Positions 24,478 to 32,831 of a DNA stretch of 64,000 bases are shown one piece after another (position 1 is the first letter of the stretch; every line of letters starts with the position of its first letter). Source of the stretch: Phycisphaerae bacterium (GTDB lineage Bacteria > Planctomycetota > Phycisphaerae > UBA1845); assembly GCA_029260075.1 (NCBI GenBank), contig JAJDDY010000052.1:1-64000 (forward strand), read 5' to 3'. The translations under genes were made by a program, and so were the position numbers. Under the pieces are notes generated by a model, which made no database searches, was not told where the DNA came from, and saw nothing but the letters and a program-made list of their open reading frames with translations.

Positions 24478-26678
24478 ATGAGGTACAAGCGAAGAGCGTA
24501 TAAACGACGGACCGTTACAAACCGAACCGCAACCGTGAGGGAATGGTTTTTCCGAACCGCAACCGTGAGGACCGTTGCGAACCGAGCCGCGACCGTAAGG
24601 GAGCGTTCTTTCTCCTCGCCGCCGCACCGCGTCCTTACCGGCAAGGCTCGGAAAAACCCTTTTGGACACTCGCTAAGGGTGCTGGCCGTCGTGGTATCGG
24701 TCGCTCTGGGTTCGTGGGGGGGGGAGCGGTGCTCGCTGAGCCCACAATAAGCTGCACGCAATGTGGCTGTACGGATTGCAACGGCAACGGCGTGGACGAT
24801 CGCTGCGACGTATCCTGCTCCAACAGCGGGATTTACTGCACGGGGTTCCCACCGGTGGCGACGTCGGACGTCTGCAACGCGAACCAGTTCCCCACCTGCA
24901 ACATCAGCGCCGATTGCAACGGCAACAACGTCCCCGACGAGTGCGAGCTAGCCAGCGGAGCAAGCTGCGATGCGAACCTCAACAACGTCTTGGACGAATG
25001 CGAATATACGATCCCCAGTAACGTGCTGCTTGTCGACGATAGCGCACCCCCCGGTGGCGATGGGTTAACCTGGTGCTCGGCGTTCCAAGACCTGCAAAAC
25101 GCCCTGGTTGTCGCGACCGCGGGTAAGACCATCTGGGTCGCGCAGGGCACGTATGTCCCCATCGGTTGCGCCCCATCGTGCGGGGCAGGCGACCGGTCAG
25201 CCACCTTCAACCTGATAGAGGGCGTCACCATCCTGGGCGGCTACGCCGGGTTCGGCGCCCCCATCCCCAACGCCCGAGACATCACCGGAAACCCCACCAT
25301 CCTCACCGGCGACCTGCTCGGTGACGACGTCGGCCTAGCCAACAACGCCGATAACGCCTTGCATGTCGTGACCGCGATAGGTGTGGACGCTACGGCCGTT
25401 ATTGATGGAGTTACTATTCGAGCGGGCCATGCAAATGGGACCGGCGATGACAAGCGCGGCGCGGGCATGTTCGTCTCGGCGAGCACGGTGACGATCTCCG
25501 ACTGCACCTTCTCAGGAAACCACACGGTTCGACTTGCGGATGGCACAGCTCATGGCGGCGGCATGTACACCATCGCGAGTGCGCCCACGCTGGATAACTG
25601 CGTCTTCTCGGGCAACACGTCGAACGCCGGGGGTGGAATGTTCATCGACGGGAAGAGTGGGACGATCAGTGCAACGATCACCAACTCCATCTTCATCGAT
25701 AACACCGTGCAGCCGGTTACGATGTCGTTCGGCGGCGGCGTCTACGTCGCTCGCAGTGCGCCGGAGTTCAGGAACTGCAAGTTCCTGAACAACGTCTCGT
25801 GCGAAGGCGGGGGTGGACTCTGCAATGTCGCAAGTCAAACGAGGATCATTAACTGTCTTTTTAGTGGTAACGTGGCGTACAAAGGCGGCGGAGTCGGAAA
25901 CAGGGGAAAAAGCGATTCGTTCATGACCAACTGTACGCTCAGCAACAACTGTGCAGATATCAACGGGAGCAGTTTCTACAACAACGATTCCGCTCCGAGA
26001 ATTACTAACAGCATTCTCGTGGCCGGTTCGACCAGCGCTTGCAACCCCGCCCCGAACATCGAAGGGCTGAACCCGAACGACTCCCTAGCCCTCACCTTCA
26101 GTCTGACCGGTTCTCCCGGATTTGTGGACGCCCTCGGGCCTGATGGAGTGGCCGGTACGCTGGACGACGACCTTCGCTTGGCTGGCGGATCGGCGGCGAT
26201 CGACGCGGGGAACAACGCCGCCGTCCTTGGTGTCTCCTGCACGGTGGACGCCGATTGCGTAGCCGTCGGGTACCAAACATGCACGAGCGGACTCTGTGAC
26301 GGTAGCGTAATCGACACAGACATCGATGGGCGTGTCCGCATCGTGGAAGGGAACGGTTGCGGCCTCGCCACGGTGGATATCGGCGCCTCCGAAGTCCAGA
26401 TCGATTGTGGCAACGGCGTCTGCGATCCCGGTGAAACGCCCTGCACTTGCCCCAGCGAATGCAGTCAGTTCTCGGTAGTGGCCAATGAGGACGCCGCCTC
26501 AACCTGCCATGACGGATTCGACAACGATTGCGACTGCGCGACCGATTGCAGCGATACCAGTGATTGCGTTGACGTGATCGCCGAGGATTGTACGGACTTC
26601 GTGGACAATGATTGCGACGGACTTAAGGACTGCGCTGATCCCGATTGTTCTGCGGACCCGTTCTGCGCACCGGAATAA
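24478..26678 (+). pseudogene. Exported right-handed beta-helix / POMP-repeat protein, interrupted by a frameshift at a G9 tract
   Basis: Read as one gene with a frame change. From the ATG at 24478 (GGAGAGAG upstream) one frame encodes a basic, repeat-derived leader and a signal-peptide core (LRVLAVVVSVALGSWGG), then stops soon after the G9 run at 24716-24724. The second frame, open from 24543, takes over at the same G-run and encodes about 650 residues: Cys-rich CTDCNGNGVDDRCD and CNGNNVPDECELASG, then beta-helix repeats (GGGMYTIASAPTLDNCVF, GGGVYVARSAPEFRNCKF, GGGLCNVASQTRIINC), and a Cys/Asp-rich tail (CHDGFDNDCDC, DNDCDGLKDCADPDC). One extra G or two fewer would restore a single frame. It could be a sequencing error, phase variation or true decay. 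Confidence 0.7.
24512..24652. repeat. Family I repeat, three tandem left arms plus a degenerate right arm, inside a coding region
   Basis: CCGAACCGCAACCGTGAGG occurs near 24522 and again near 24555, and GAGCCGCGACCGTAAGG near 24583. CGTCCTTACCGGCAAGG then CTCGG near 24630 is a degraded right arm. The repeats are translated as NRTATVRE, FRTATVRT and NRAATVRE in the leader of the beta-helix protein. Confidence 0.65.
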
Positions 26679-26781
26679 GAATCTATGAGGGCGTCGCTTA
26701 CGGTTCACGTGCGCGAGGTGTCAACCACAGACGTTGTGCATGCGGCCCCACGGACATCGGCTTAGAGCGGAAGGAAACGGC

Positions 26782-28137
26782 GTGAGTGGTATCTATCGAG
26801 TGTACACAGCGCGGCGCGTGGCCATAATGACGGCCGTCATCGTCAGCGTGTTATCCGGGGCTCAAGTATTTGCCCAACGAGGCCCGAGCTTCCAGGGATT
26901 GGGTGCCCTCGTCGCCCCCGATTTTATTCCCGAAACAACGGCCAATGACATATCGGCGGATGGATCGGTTGTTGTTGGTTACGGCTTGCGCTTCAACCAG
27001 TTTCAGGCATTTCGCTGGACGCAGACGTCGGGGTTCGAGGTTTTGCCCGGCGTAACCGGTTCGATCGCGAACATACCGCGGGCCACGTCAGGCGACGGTT
27101 CGGTCGTGGTGGGTAAATCAGATCTCCACAGTGCCGGATTTCGCGCATTTCGCTGGACGTCGTCAACAGGCAGCATCTCCTTGAGCAGCCTTCCCGGAGG
27201 CGCTGTGGATAGCTCCGCTTTCGCTGTCTCGGCGGACGGGTCGGTGATTGTCGGAGACGCCGACAGCTTCTTCGGGAATCAAGCGTTTCGCTGGACTCAA
27301 AGCGGGGGGATTGTCGGCTTGGGTTTTCTACCGGGGCTCACCGTTTCGAGTAGTGCCCGTGGAATTTCCGGAGACGGAACCGTGATCGTAGGGGGTTCGG
27401 TAGGTGCGCTCGGCTCCGGAAAGGGGGAGCCGTTCCGCTGGACGGCAGAAACAGGCATGGTGAGTATTGGGTTTTCGGGAGGATTCTCAAGCGGAACAGC
27501 GAGCATCGTTTCGGCTGACGGGTTGGTGGTGGTCGGAATTGGTCTTAACAGTTCGTCCGTAGGAGAACCGTTCCGCTGGACCGAGGCGGAGGGCATGGTC
27601 GGGTTGGGTGACCTGCCCGGAGGACAGTTCCGAGGGAACCCGCTTGCCATCTCTGCGGACGGCACGTTGATCGTAGGATCGAGTTTTACGTCTATTGGTC
27701 AGGAAGCATTCATTTGGGACGCTATCAACGGCATGCGCAACCTCAAGGACGTACTCGAAAACGAAATCGGTCTGGACTTGAACGGATGGTTCCTCCTTGG
27801 CTCCGCCGACGGAATCTCCGACGATGGTCGCGTGATCACCGGCACAGGATCGAATCTCAACAGTGGATCCGAGGCATGGATCGCCATTCTCAACGAGTGC
27901 GGCAAGGACGCTGATTGCAGTGACGGGTTGTTCTGCAATGGGGTGGAGACGTGCGTCGCCAACGTGTGCGTGCCCGGTGTGGACGTCTGCCCGGCCGGTG
28001 ATCCGTGCATCGAGGCGTCACGCCTATGCGCCAGCGACATCCCCACCCTATCGCAATGGGGCCTAGTCGCGATGACCCTACTACTACTCACCGCCGCAAC
28101 CTTCATACTAAGACAACGCGCGGTGAGGGAGAGGTGA
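26782..28137 (+). CDS. Exported HAF-type repeat protein 2 with IPTL-CTERM sorting tail
   Basis: 451 aa from the GTG at 26782, which has GGAAGGAAA upstream; the frame is open to 26734. Signal peptide: VAIMTAVIVSVLSGAQVFAQ. Seven or so repeats follow with the pattern AxxISADGSVVVG ... AFRWT, for example DISADGSVVVG, AVSADGSVIVG and AISADGTLIVG, ending with GISDDGRVITG. A Cys-rich patch (DCSDGLFCNGVETC) leads to IPTLSQWG, a hydrophobic helix and an RQRAVRER tail. This is the IPTL-CTERM signal, which in other bacteria goes with exosortase-type processing. No exosortase gene is in the window. The protein is related in style to the one at 21126 but lacks the dockerin-like end. Confidence 0.88.
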   Translation: MSGIYRVYTARRVAIMTAVIVSVLSGAQVFAQRGPSFQGLGALVAPDFIPETTANDISADGSVVVGYGLRFNQFQAFRWTQTSGFEVLPGVTGSIANIPRATSGDGSVVVGKSDLHSAGFRAFRWTSSTGSISLSSLPGGAVDSSAFAVSADGSVIVGDADSFFGNQAFRWTQSGGIVGLGFLPGLTVSSSARGISGDGTVIVGGSVGALGSGKGEPFRWTAETGMVSIGFSGGFSSGTASIVSADGLVVVGIGLNSSSVGEPFRWTEAEGMVGLGDLPGGQFRGNPLAISADGTLIVGSSFTSIGQEAFIWDAINGMRNLKDVLENEIGLDLNGWFLLGSADGISDDGRVITGTGSNLNSGSEAWIAILNECGKDADCSDGLFCNGVETCVANVCVPGVDVCPAGDPCIEASRLCASDIPTLSQWGLVAMTLLLLTAATFILRQRAVRER

Positions 28138-28190
28138 GCGGCTGAAACGGTAAGGAACGGTTGCTCTGACCACGCTCTTGCCGTGACTCT

Positions 28191-29456
28191 CTATTGGCTT
28201 TCCGGCGTCGTCTGATGTTGCAGAACCATGCGTCGGTAGTAGGCCACGCCGAGGCATGTTAGTGGTATGGCTAGTAGCAATCCGAGGAAGCCGAGCAGTT
28301 TGCCCCAGATGAAGACGCCCAGAAGAATCGCCACAGGCCGCAAGCCGGTTGCTTTGCCCATGATGCGCGGGATGATGATCGCATCTTGAATGAGTTGGAC
28401 CACGGCGAACACGAGTAGGGTGAGTAGTACGGATGCGGCGAAGCTCGCATCGCCCTCGATCGATCGCAATCCCGCAAGCATCAGCGCCGGTACGATGCCG
28501 GCCATTTGCAGGTAGGGGACCATGTTGAGCAGGCCGATGAACAGACCGAACGGTAGGGCCATCGGCAGACCGACGATGGAGAAACCGATCGCGAACAATA
28601 CGCCAACGGCGCCGGCGACGGCTGACTGACCGCGGAGGTATCGCCGAAGGGCATCGTCGAACTGACCAAGGAATTCGACGATCGGTCCGCGATAGGTTGG
28701 TGGAAGAAACGTCTGCCACGTCCGGGCGTATTCCGGGAAGTCCATTAGCAGGAAGACGAGGTAGAGCAGGACGACGATCAGACCGGTCATCCCGAGAATG
28801 ACGTTCACCGCAAACGTTACGACGGTGAGGCCTCCGAGGGCGAGGCGTTTGGCGGCGTCCAAGAGGAACTGGTCGAACTCCGGCGACGCCACGTATCGTC
28901 GCGCTCGGCCGACGAGATCGCCGACGTGCGTTCCCTCGATCGACTGCAGCAGGTTAGCCAATCGTTTGTGGCGGGGCACGTCAGGGTGTTCGCGGTATTT
29001 CGTCCACGCATGAGTGAGTTCAACGAATCCAAGCGACGTTCCGCCGTCCGTGGGTTGGGTCGCTTTCGCCTCTTTCCCTGTCGGTGCGGTGGGCGAGTTC
29101 GGGCGGACGGATTCGACCACCATGGATTCCATGAGGTCGTCGCGCAGCGTGCCGAGGTCGTGTTGGAACCGGTCGATCTGTCCGGCCATCAGAGGCACCG
29201 CGATAGCCACAACCGCCAGGCCGATAACCCCTAATCCTCCGACGGTCATGCCGACGGCCAGGCTGCGGCGCTTGGTCTTTCGCTCGAAAACGCCGACGAG
29301 AGGGTTGAGCAGGTAGGCGAGGACCACAGCCACGGCGAATGGAAGCAAGACGTCGGACAGGTAGCGCAATAGTGCGAAGACGGCCACCAGGGTGATCAGG
29401 CTCAGCACCATCCTCACGATGCGGTCCAATGTGTACATTTCGCGTGGCTCGTTCAT
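28191..29456 (-). CDS. AI-2E family transporter (PerM-like permease)
   Basis: 421 aa from the ATG at 29456 (GGAG upstream); the frame is open to 29516. The pattern is that of the AI-2E exporter / PerM family: two to three N-terminal helices with LPFAVAVVLAYLLNPLVGVFERK, a soluble part (about residues 100-200), then LVVLLYLVFLLMDF, RGQSAVAGAVGVLFAIGF, GLFIGLLNMVPYLQ, DAIIIPRIMGKATGLRPVAI and LGVFIWGKLLGFLGLLLAIPL. Members export diverse small molecules or sodium, and the substrate cannot be inferred. It converges with the HAF gene and diverges from lepA. Confidence 0.9.
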   Translation of the reverse strand: MNEPREMYTLDRIVRMVLSLITLVAVFALLRYLSDVLLPFAVAVVLAYLLNPLVGVFERKTKRRSLAVGMTVGGLGVIGLAVVAIAVPLMAGQIDRFQHDLGTLRDDLMESMVVESVRPNSPTAPTGKEAKATQPTDGGTSLGFVELTHAWTKYREHPDVPRHKRLANLLQSIEGTHVGDLVGRARRYVASPEFDQFLLDAAKRLALGGLTVVTFAVNVILGMTGLIVVLLYLVFLLMDFPEYARTWQTFLPPTYRGPIVEFLGQFDDALRRYLRGQSAVAGAVGVLFAIGFSIVGLPMALPFGLFIGLLNMVPYLQMAGIVPALMLAGLRSIEGDASFAASVLLTLLVFAVVQLIQDAIIIPRIMGKATGLRPVAILLGVFIWGKLLGFLGLLLAIPLTCLGVAYYRRMVLQHQTTPESQ

Positions 29457-29675
29457 TGGGGGCTCCAAGCGACACATTGAACCCAAGCGGGACCGAGTTG
29501 GCAAATCGACCGCCACCGCAGCAGGCTGTGCTCTACGGCGGGAGGCGGCGCGCCACTGGTTAGGATCGGTCGATGAGTTATACTCCGACGTGAACCACGC
29601 GCCTCAGATGACGGCGATCGCGACGGGCTAGGACCGGCCCGCGTGTGGTGATTTGTCGGTCCTGGTGAGTACTTG

Positions 29676-31475
29676 ATGGCAGACCTGAGCCTTATCCGAA
29701 ACTTCAGCATCGTGGCCCACATCGACCACGGCAAGAGCACCCTTGCCGACCGTATTCTCGAACACACCGGCGTGATATCACAGCGTGAAATGCGCGCTCA
29801 GTTCCTTGACGACATGGATCTTGAGCGAGAGATGGGCATTACGATCAAGGCCAATCGGGCGACCTGTCCGTACACGCATGATGGCCGTGAATACATGTTG
29901 AACCTCATCGACACTCCCGGTCACGTTGATTTCCACTACGAAGTGTCGAGGTCGCTGGCGGCGTGCGAAGGCGTACTCGTTCTGGTTGACGCGACGCAAG
30001 GCGTTCAGGCGCAGACCGTAGCCAACACCTACCTCGCGGTTGAGGCCGACTTGGAGATCATCCTTGTGATCAACAAGATCGATCTACCCGCCGCCCGCCC
30101 TGAAGATATTGCGCTTGAGGTCGAGCAGGTTTTGGGCCTTGACGCTTCAGAAGCCGTGTTCACCAGCGCCAAGACGGGCGCAGGAATAGACGAGCTGTTG
30201 GCGGCGGTGGTCGAGAGAATACCGCCGCCTGCGGGCGATCCCTCCGGTAAACTTCGTGCGTTGATCTACGATGCCAAGCCCGATCCACACCGAGGTGTCA
30301 TTTCGCACACGCGCGTGTTCGACGGCGGTTTCCGTCGCGGCGATTCCGTCGAGCTTGTGGGCGTTGGTCGGCAGTTCTTGATCACCGAGGTGGGCAAGTT
30401 CACGCCGAAGCTCGGTGCGGTGGAGTCGCTCGGCGCCGGCGAGGTGGGATATTTCTTCGCAGGAATCAAGACGCTCGCAGACGTGAACATCGGCGATACG
30501 GTTACGCTCGCGGCTGATCCCACGGATAATCCGTTTCCGGGATATCATCCACCGCAACAGATGGTCTTCTGCGATTTCTATCCCGGCATCGGAACGAGCA
30601 CCGAGGCGCTCCGCGAGGCGATGGAGAAGCTTTGGTTGAACGACAGCTCGTTCACCTACAGCACAGTCGGGTCCGACGCATTGGGGATCGGGTTTCGCTG
30701 CGGTTTTCTCGGCCTCTTGCACATGAAGATCATCCAAGAGCGCTTGGAACGCGAAAACGCCGTCTCTGTCGTTCAGACCGCCCCGACCGTGACGTACGAG
30801 ATCGAGCTGACCACCGGTGAAGTTAAACGCATTGAGTCGCCGAGCGAGCTTCCTGATGCGTCGACGATGAACGAAATTCGTGAGCCGTTCGTCAAGGTGC
30901 AAATGATCATTCCGGCGGACTGCGTCGGCACGGTGATGCAGCTCGCCATGGATCGGCGCGGTAAGCAAAAGAAGACCGAGTATCTCTCCACGACCCGCGT
31001 GATGCTCACCTATGAGATGCCACTCTGCGAAATCATCTACGATTTCTTCGATAAGCTGAAAACATGCACACGCGGGTACGGTACGGCGGATTACGAGTTG
31101 ATCGGCTATGTGGTCGGAGATATGGTCCGCATGGATGTTCTCGTCAACGGCCTTCCCGTGGACGCCCTGTCAGTGATCGTTCACCGGGACAAGGCGGCGG
31201 TCCGGGGTCGAAAGCTCATCACGCGGTTGAAGAAGGAAATCAGCCGACACATGTTCGAAATCCCGCTACAGGCGGCCATCGGTTCCAAAATCATCGCTCG
31301 TGAGACGATCCGGGCGTTCCGAAAGGATGTCACCGCCAAGTGTTACGGCGGCGATATCACGCGAAAGCGTAAGCTTCTTGAGAAGCAAAAAGAGGGTAAG
31401 CGGCGGATGAAGACCGTCGGAAACGTGGCCATTCCGCAGGAAGCGTTCATGTCGATCCTGAATCCCGATGACTGA
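29676..31475 (+). CDS. lepA: Elongation factor 4 (back-translocating GTPase)
   Basis: 599 aa, the usual length. G-domain motifs are AHIDHGKSTLADRILEHTG (G1), DTPGHVDFHYEVSRSLAACE (G3) and VINKIDLPAARPED (G4). Downstream come EF-G-like domains and the LepA-specific C-terminal domain with AKCYGGDITRKRKLLEKQK near the end. A TTG directly before the ATG would add one residue; GGTGAG lies upstream. LepA binds the ribosome and aids initiation or back-translocation under stress. In E. coli lepA lies upstream of lepB; here a tRNA gene on the opposite strand follows. Confidence 0.97.
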   Translation: MADLSLIRNFSIVAHIDHGKSTLADRILEHTGVISQREMRAQFLDDMDLEREMGITIKANRATCPYTHDGREYMLNLIDTPGHVDFHYEVSRSLAACEGVLVLVDATQGVQAQTVANTYLAVEADLEIILVINKIDLPAARPEDIALEVEQVLGLDASEAVFTSAKTGAGIDELLAAVVERIPPPAGDPSGKLRALIYDAKPDPHRGVISHTRVFDGGFRRGDSVELVGVGRQFLITEVGKFTPKLGAVESLGAGEVGYFFAGIKTLADVNIGDTVTLAADPTDNPFPGYHPPQQMVFCDFYPGIGTSTEALREAMEKLWLNDSSFTYSTVGSDALGIGFRCGFLGLLHMKIIQERLERENAVSVVQTAPTVTYEIELTTGEVKRIESPSELPDASTMNEIREPFVKVQMIIPADCVGTVMQLAMDRRGKQKKTEYLSTTRVMLTYEMPLCEIIYDFFDKLKTCTRGYGTADYELIGYVVGDMVRMDVLVNGLPVDALSVIVHRDKAAVRGRKLITRLKKEISRHMFEIPLQAAIGSKIIARETIRAFRKDVTAKCYGGDITRKRKLLEKQKEGKRRMKTVGNVAIPQEAFMSILNPDD

Positions 31476-31687
31476 CGATCGCGTACGGTGGGAACGAAAG
31501 GCGTGTTGGTCGGGGTGCTGTTGCGTTACCAGCGACGGAAAAATTCGGAAGGGTGATCGCTGAGGGACGGATCGAGACCCAGCCTATCCAGGTCTGGCGG
31601 CACTTGTTGATTGGTCGTAATGTCGGTATTGTGCCGCCAGCGGTCAGTTTGGGATCATCGCGGGCACTGGGCCCGGATCCGAGAGAT

Positions 31688-31760
31688 GCGCCCGGGAGGA
31701 CTCGAACCTCCAACCTACTGGTTCGAAGCCAGTTACTCTATCCAATTGAGCTACGAGCGC
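31688..31760 (-). tRNA. tRNA-Arg (anticodon TCG)
   Basis: A 73-base cloverleaf on the minus strand. The acceptor pairs GCGCTCG with CGGGCGC through one G-T pair. The D arm is GCTC...GAGT. The anticodon stem CTGG/CCAG closes loop CTTCGAA with anticodon TCG (Arg, CGA codons). The T arm is GGAGG-TTCGAGT-CCTCC. CCA is not encoded. Confidence 0.93.
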
Positions 31761-31762
31761 TG

Positions 31763-31802
31763 CGAGCCGCACCGGCAGGTGCCGGGGCTTCCATGCGGCT
31801 CG
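31763..31802 (-). other. Nested hairpin in the leader of tRNA-Arg
   Basis: CGAGCCGCA (31763-31771) and TGCGGCTCG (31794-31802) are a perfect 9-bp inverted repeat. CCGGC and GCCGG (31772-31785) make an inner hairpin. It lies between the TATAAT box and the tRNA, so it would be transcribed as a 5' leader and be removed by RNase P or other nucleases. Confidence 0.5.
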
Positions 31803-31808
31803 GGGTTG

Positions 31809-31836
31809 ATTATAGTACCGGTCGTTGGCGCGTCCA
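31809..31836 (-). promoter_or_regulatory. Promoter of tRNA-Arg
   Basis: On the minus strand there is a perfect -10 box TATAAT (31809-31814) and a poor -35, TGGACG (31831-31836), 16 bases upstream. The start of transcription would fall about 40 bases before the tRNA. Confidence 0.55.
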
Positions 31837-32032
31837 GCGGAATCCGAGAACGTGGGTCAAGGTCAGCCCAACGCATCCGATGAACGCGGTCGACACCGTC
31901 AAGAAACCTGTGAAAAAAACACCGAAGCGAAATCGTCAGCATTTGAGCTCATCGCGCTAGCGGCCGATTCAGTCCGTCGGTTTGCCAGGCGGGCTGTGTG
32001 CGAAGGGCGATGCAATTGGAGGTACTTAGAAC

Positions 32033-32785
32033 GTGGGAACTGCCAAAGAGGTCGCCCCGATTGTTACAAACGCCGCGTCTAGCGGAGGTGGCGCCACTGC
32101 TGCCGCGAACAGCAAGACGGGCGGTACCGCTGTACCAACAGTACCGGGCGCACCGAATGCCGCGGCGCCGGTAAGGAAGCTTCCGGGCGCGAAGGAAGTC
32201 ATTCCTTTCGAGTGGAAACTGTTGGGTGACGCGAACGGGTTGACGTTTACACTGTTCAAGTCGGTGGAGCGCGACGAGGTTGATGCGCAGTTCAAGCGTC
32301 TTGAGGGCGACGTGTACTACACGAAGTTGCGGGTCGTTTCGGCCGGTTCGAAGATCAAGCAGAGTGCGTCGGCCGTCAAGGCAGCCGTACCGTCGCATAG
32401 CAAGCTGCGCGCTGAGGTCGTCAAGAAACCCAAGGCCAAAGCGAAAACCAAGAAGTCCGCGGCGTCTTCGGATGCTCCGACGGTGATTGCGATTCCGCGT
32501 TCCGAGAAATTCCCCACGGCTCCAAAGACAGCCAAGCGGAAGAAAGCATCGGCCAAGAAGACCAAAAAGGCTAAGGGCGCCAAAGTGAAGAAAACCACCA
32601 AGAAGAAGGTGACCGCCAAGAAGAAGACGTCCAGCGCGAAGTCTGCGGCGATCAAGAAGAAAACCACCAAGAAAACAGCCGCCGTCAAGAAGACCAAGAC
32701 CGCCAAGAAGAAAACGACCACGAAGACAACCAAGAAAACCGTAGCGAAGAAGAAAGCGACCGCGAAGAAAAAGAAGAAGCGCTGA
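32033..32785 (+). CDS. Protein with histone H1-like Lys/Ala/Thr-rich tail
   Basis: 250 aa, GTG start with GGAGG 10 bases upstream. Residues 1-50 are Ala/Gly/Pro-rich and look disordered. Residues 55-110 form a small possible domain with KEVIPFEWKLLGDANGLTF and DVYYTKLRVVSAGSK. From about 115 to the end it is made of Lys, Ala and Thr in KKTTKK- and AKKK-like units, as in histone H1 C-terminal tails and bacterial H1-like proteins. Such tails bind DNA or RNA without sequence preference. A role in nucleoid packing is a reasonable guess for a planctomycete, but the N-terminal domain is not one I recognise. Confidence 0.75.
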   Translation: MGTAKEVAPIVTNAASSGGGATAAANSKTGGTAVPTVPGAPNAAAPVRKLPGAKEVIPFEWKLLGDANGLTFTLFKSVERDEVDAQFKRLEGDVYYTKLRVVSAGSKIKQSASAVKAAVPSHSKLRAEVVKKPKAKAKTKKSAASSDAPTVIAIPRSEKFPTAPKTAKRKKASAKKTKKAKGAKVKKTTKKKVTAKKKTSSAKSAAIKKKTTKKTAAVKKTKTAKKKTTTKTTKKTVAKKKATAKKKKKR

Positions 32786-32831
32786 GTCGCGATCGATCGA
32801 TCGCCCCGGCGTCGATCCCTTCGCTTGCATG

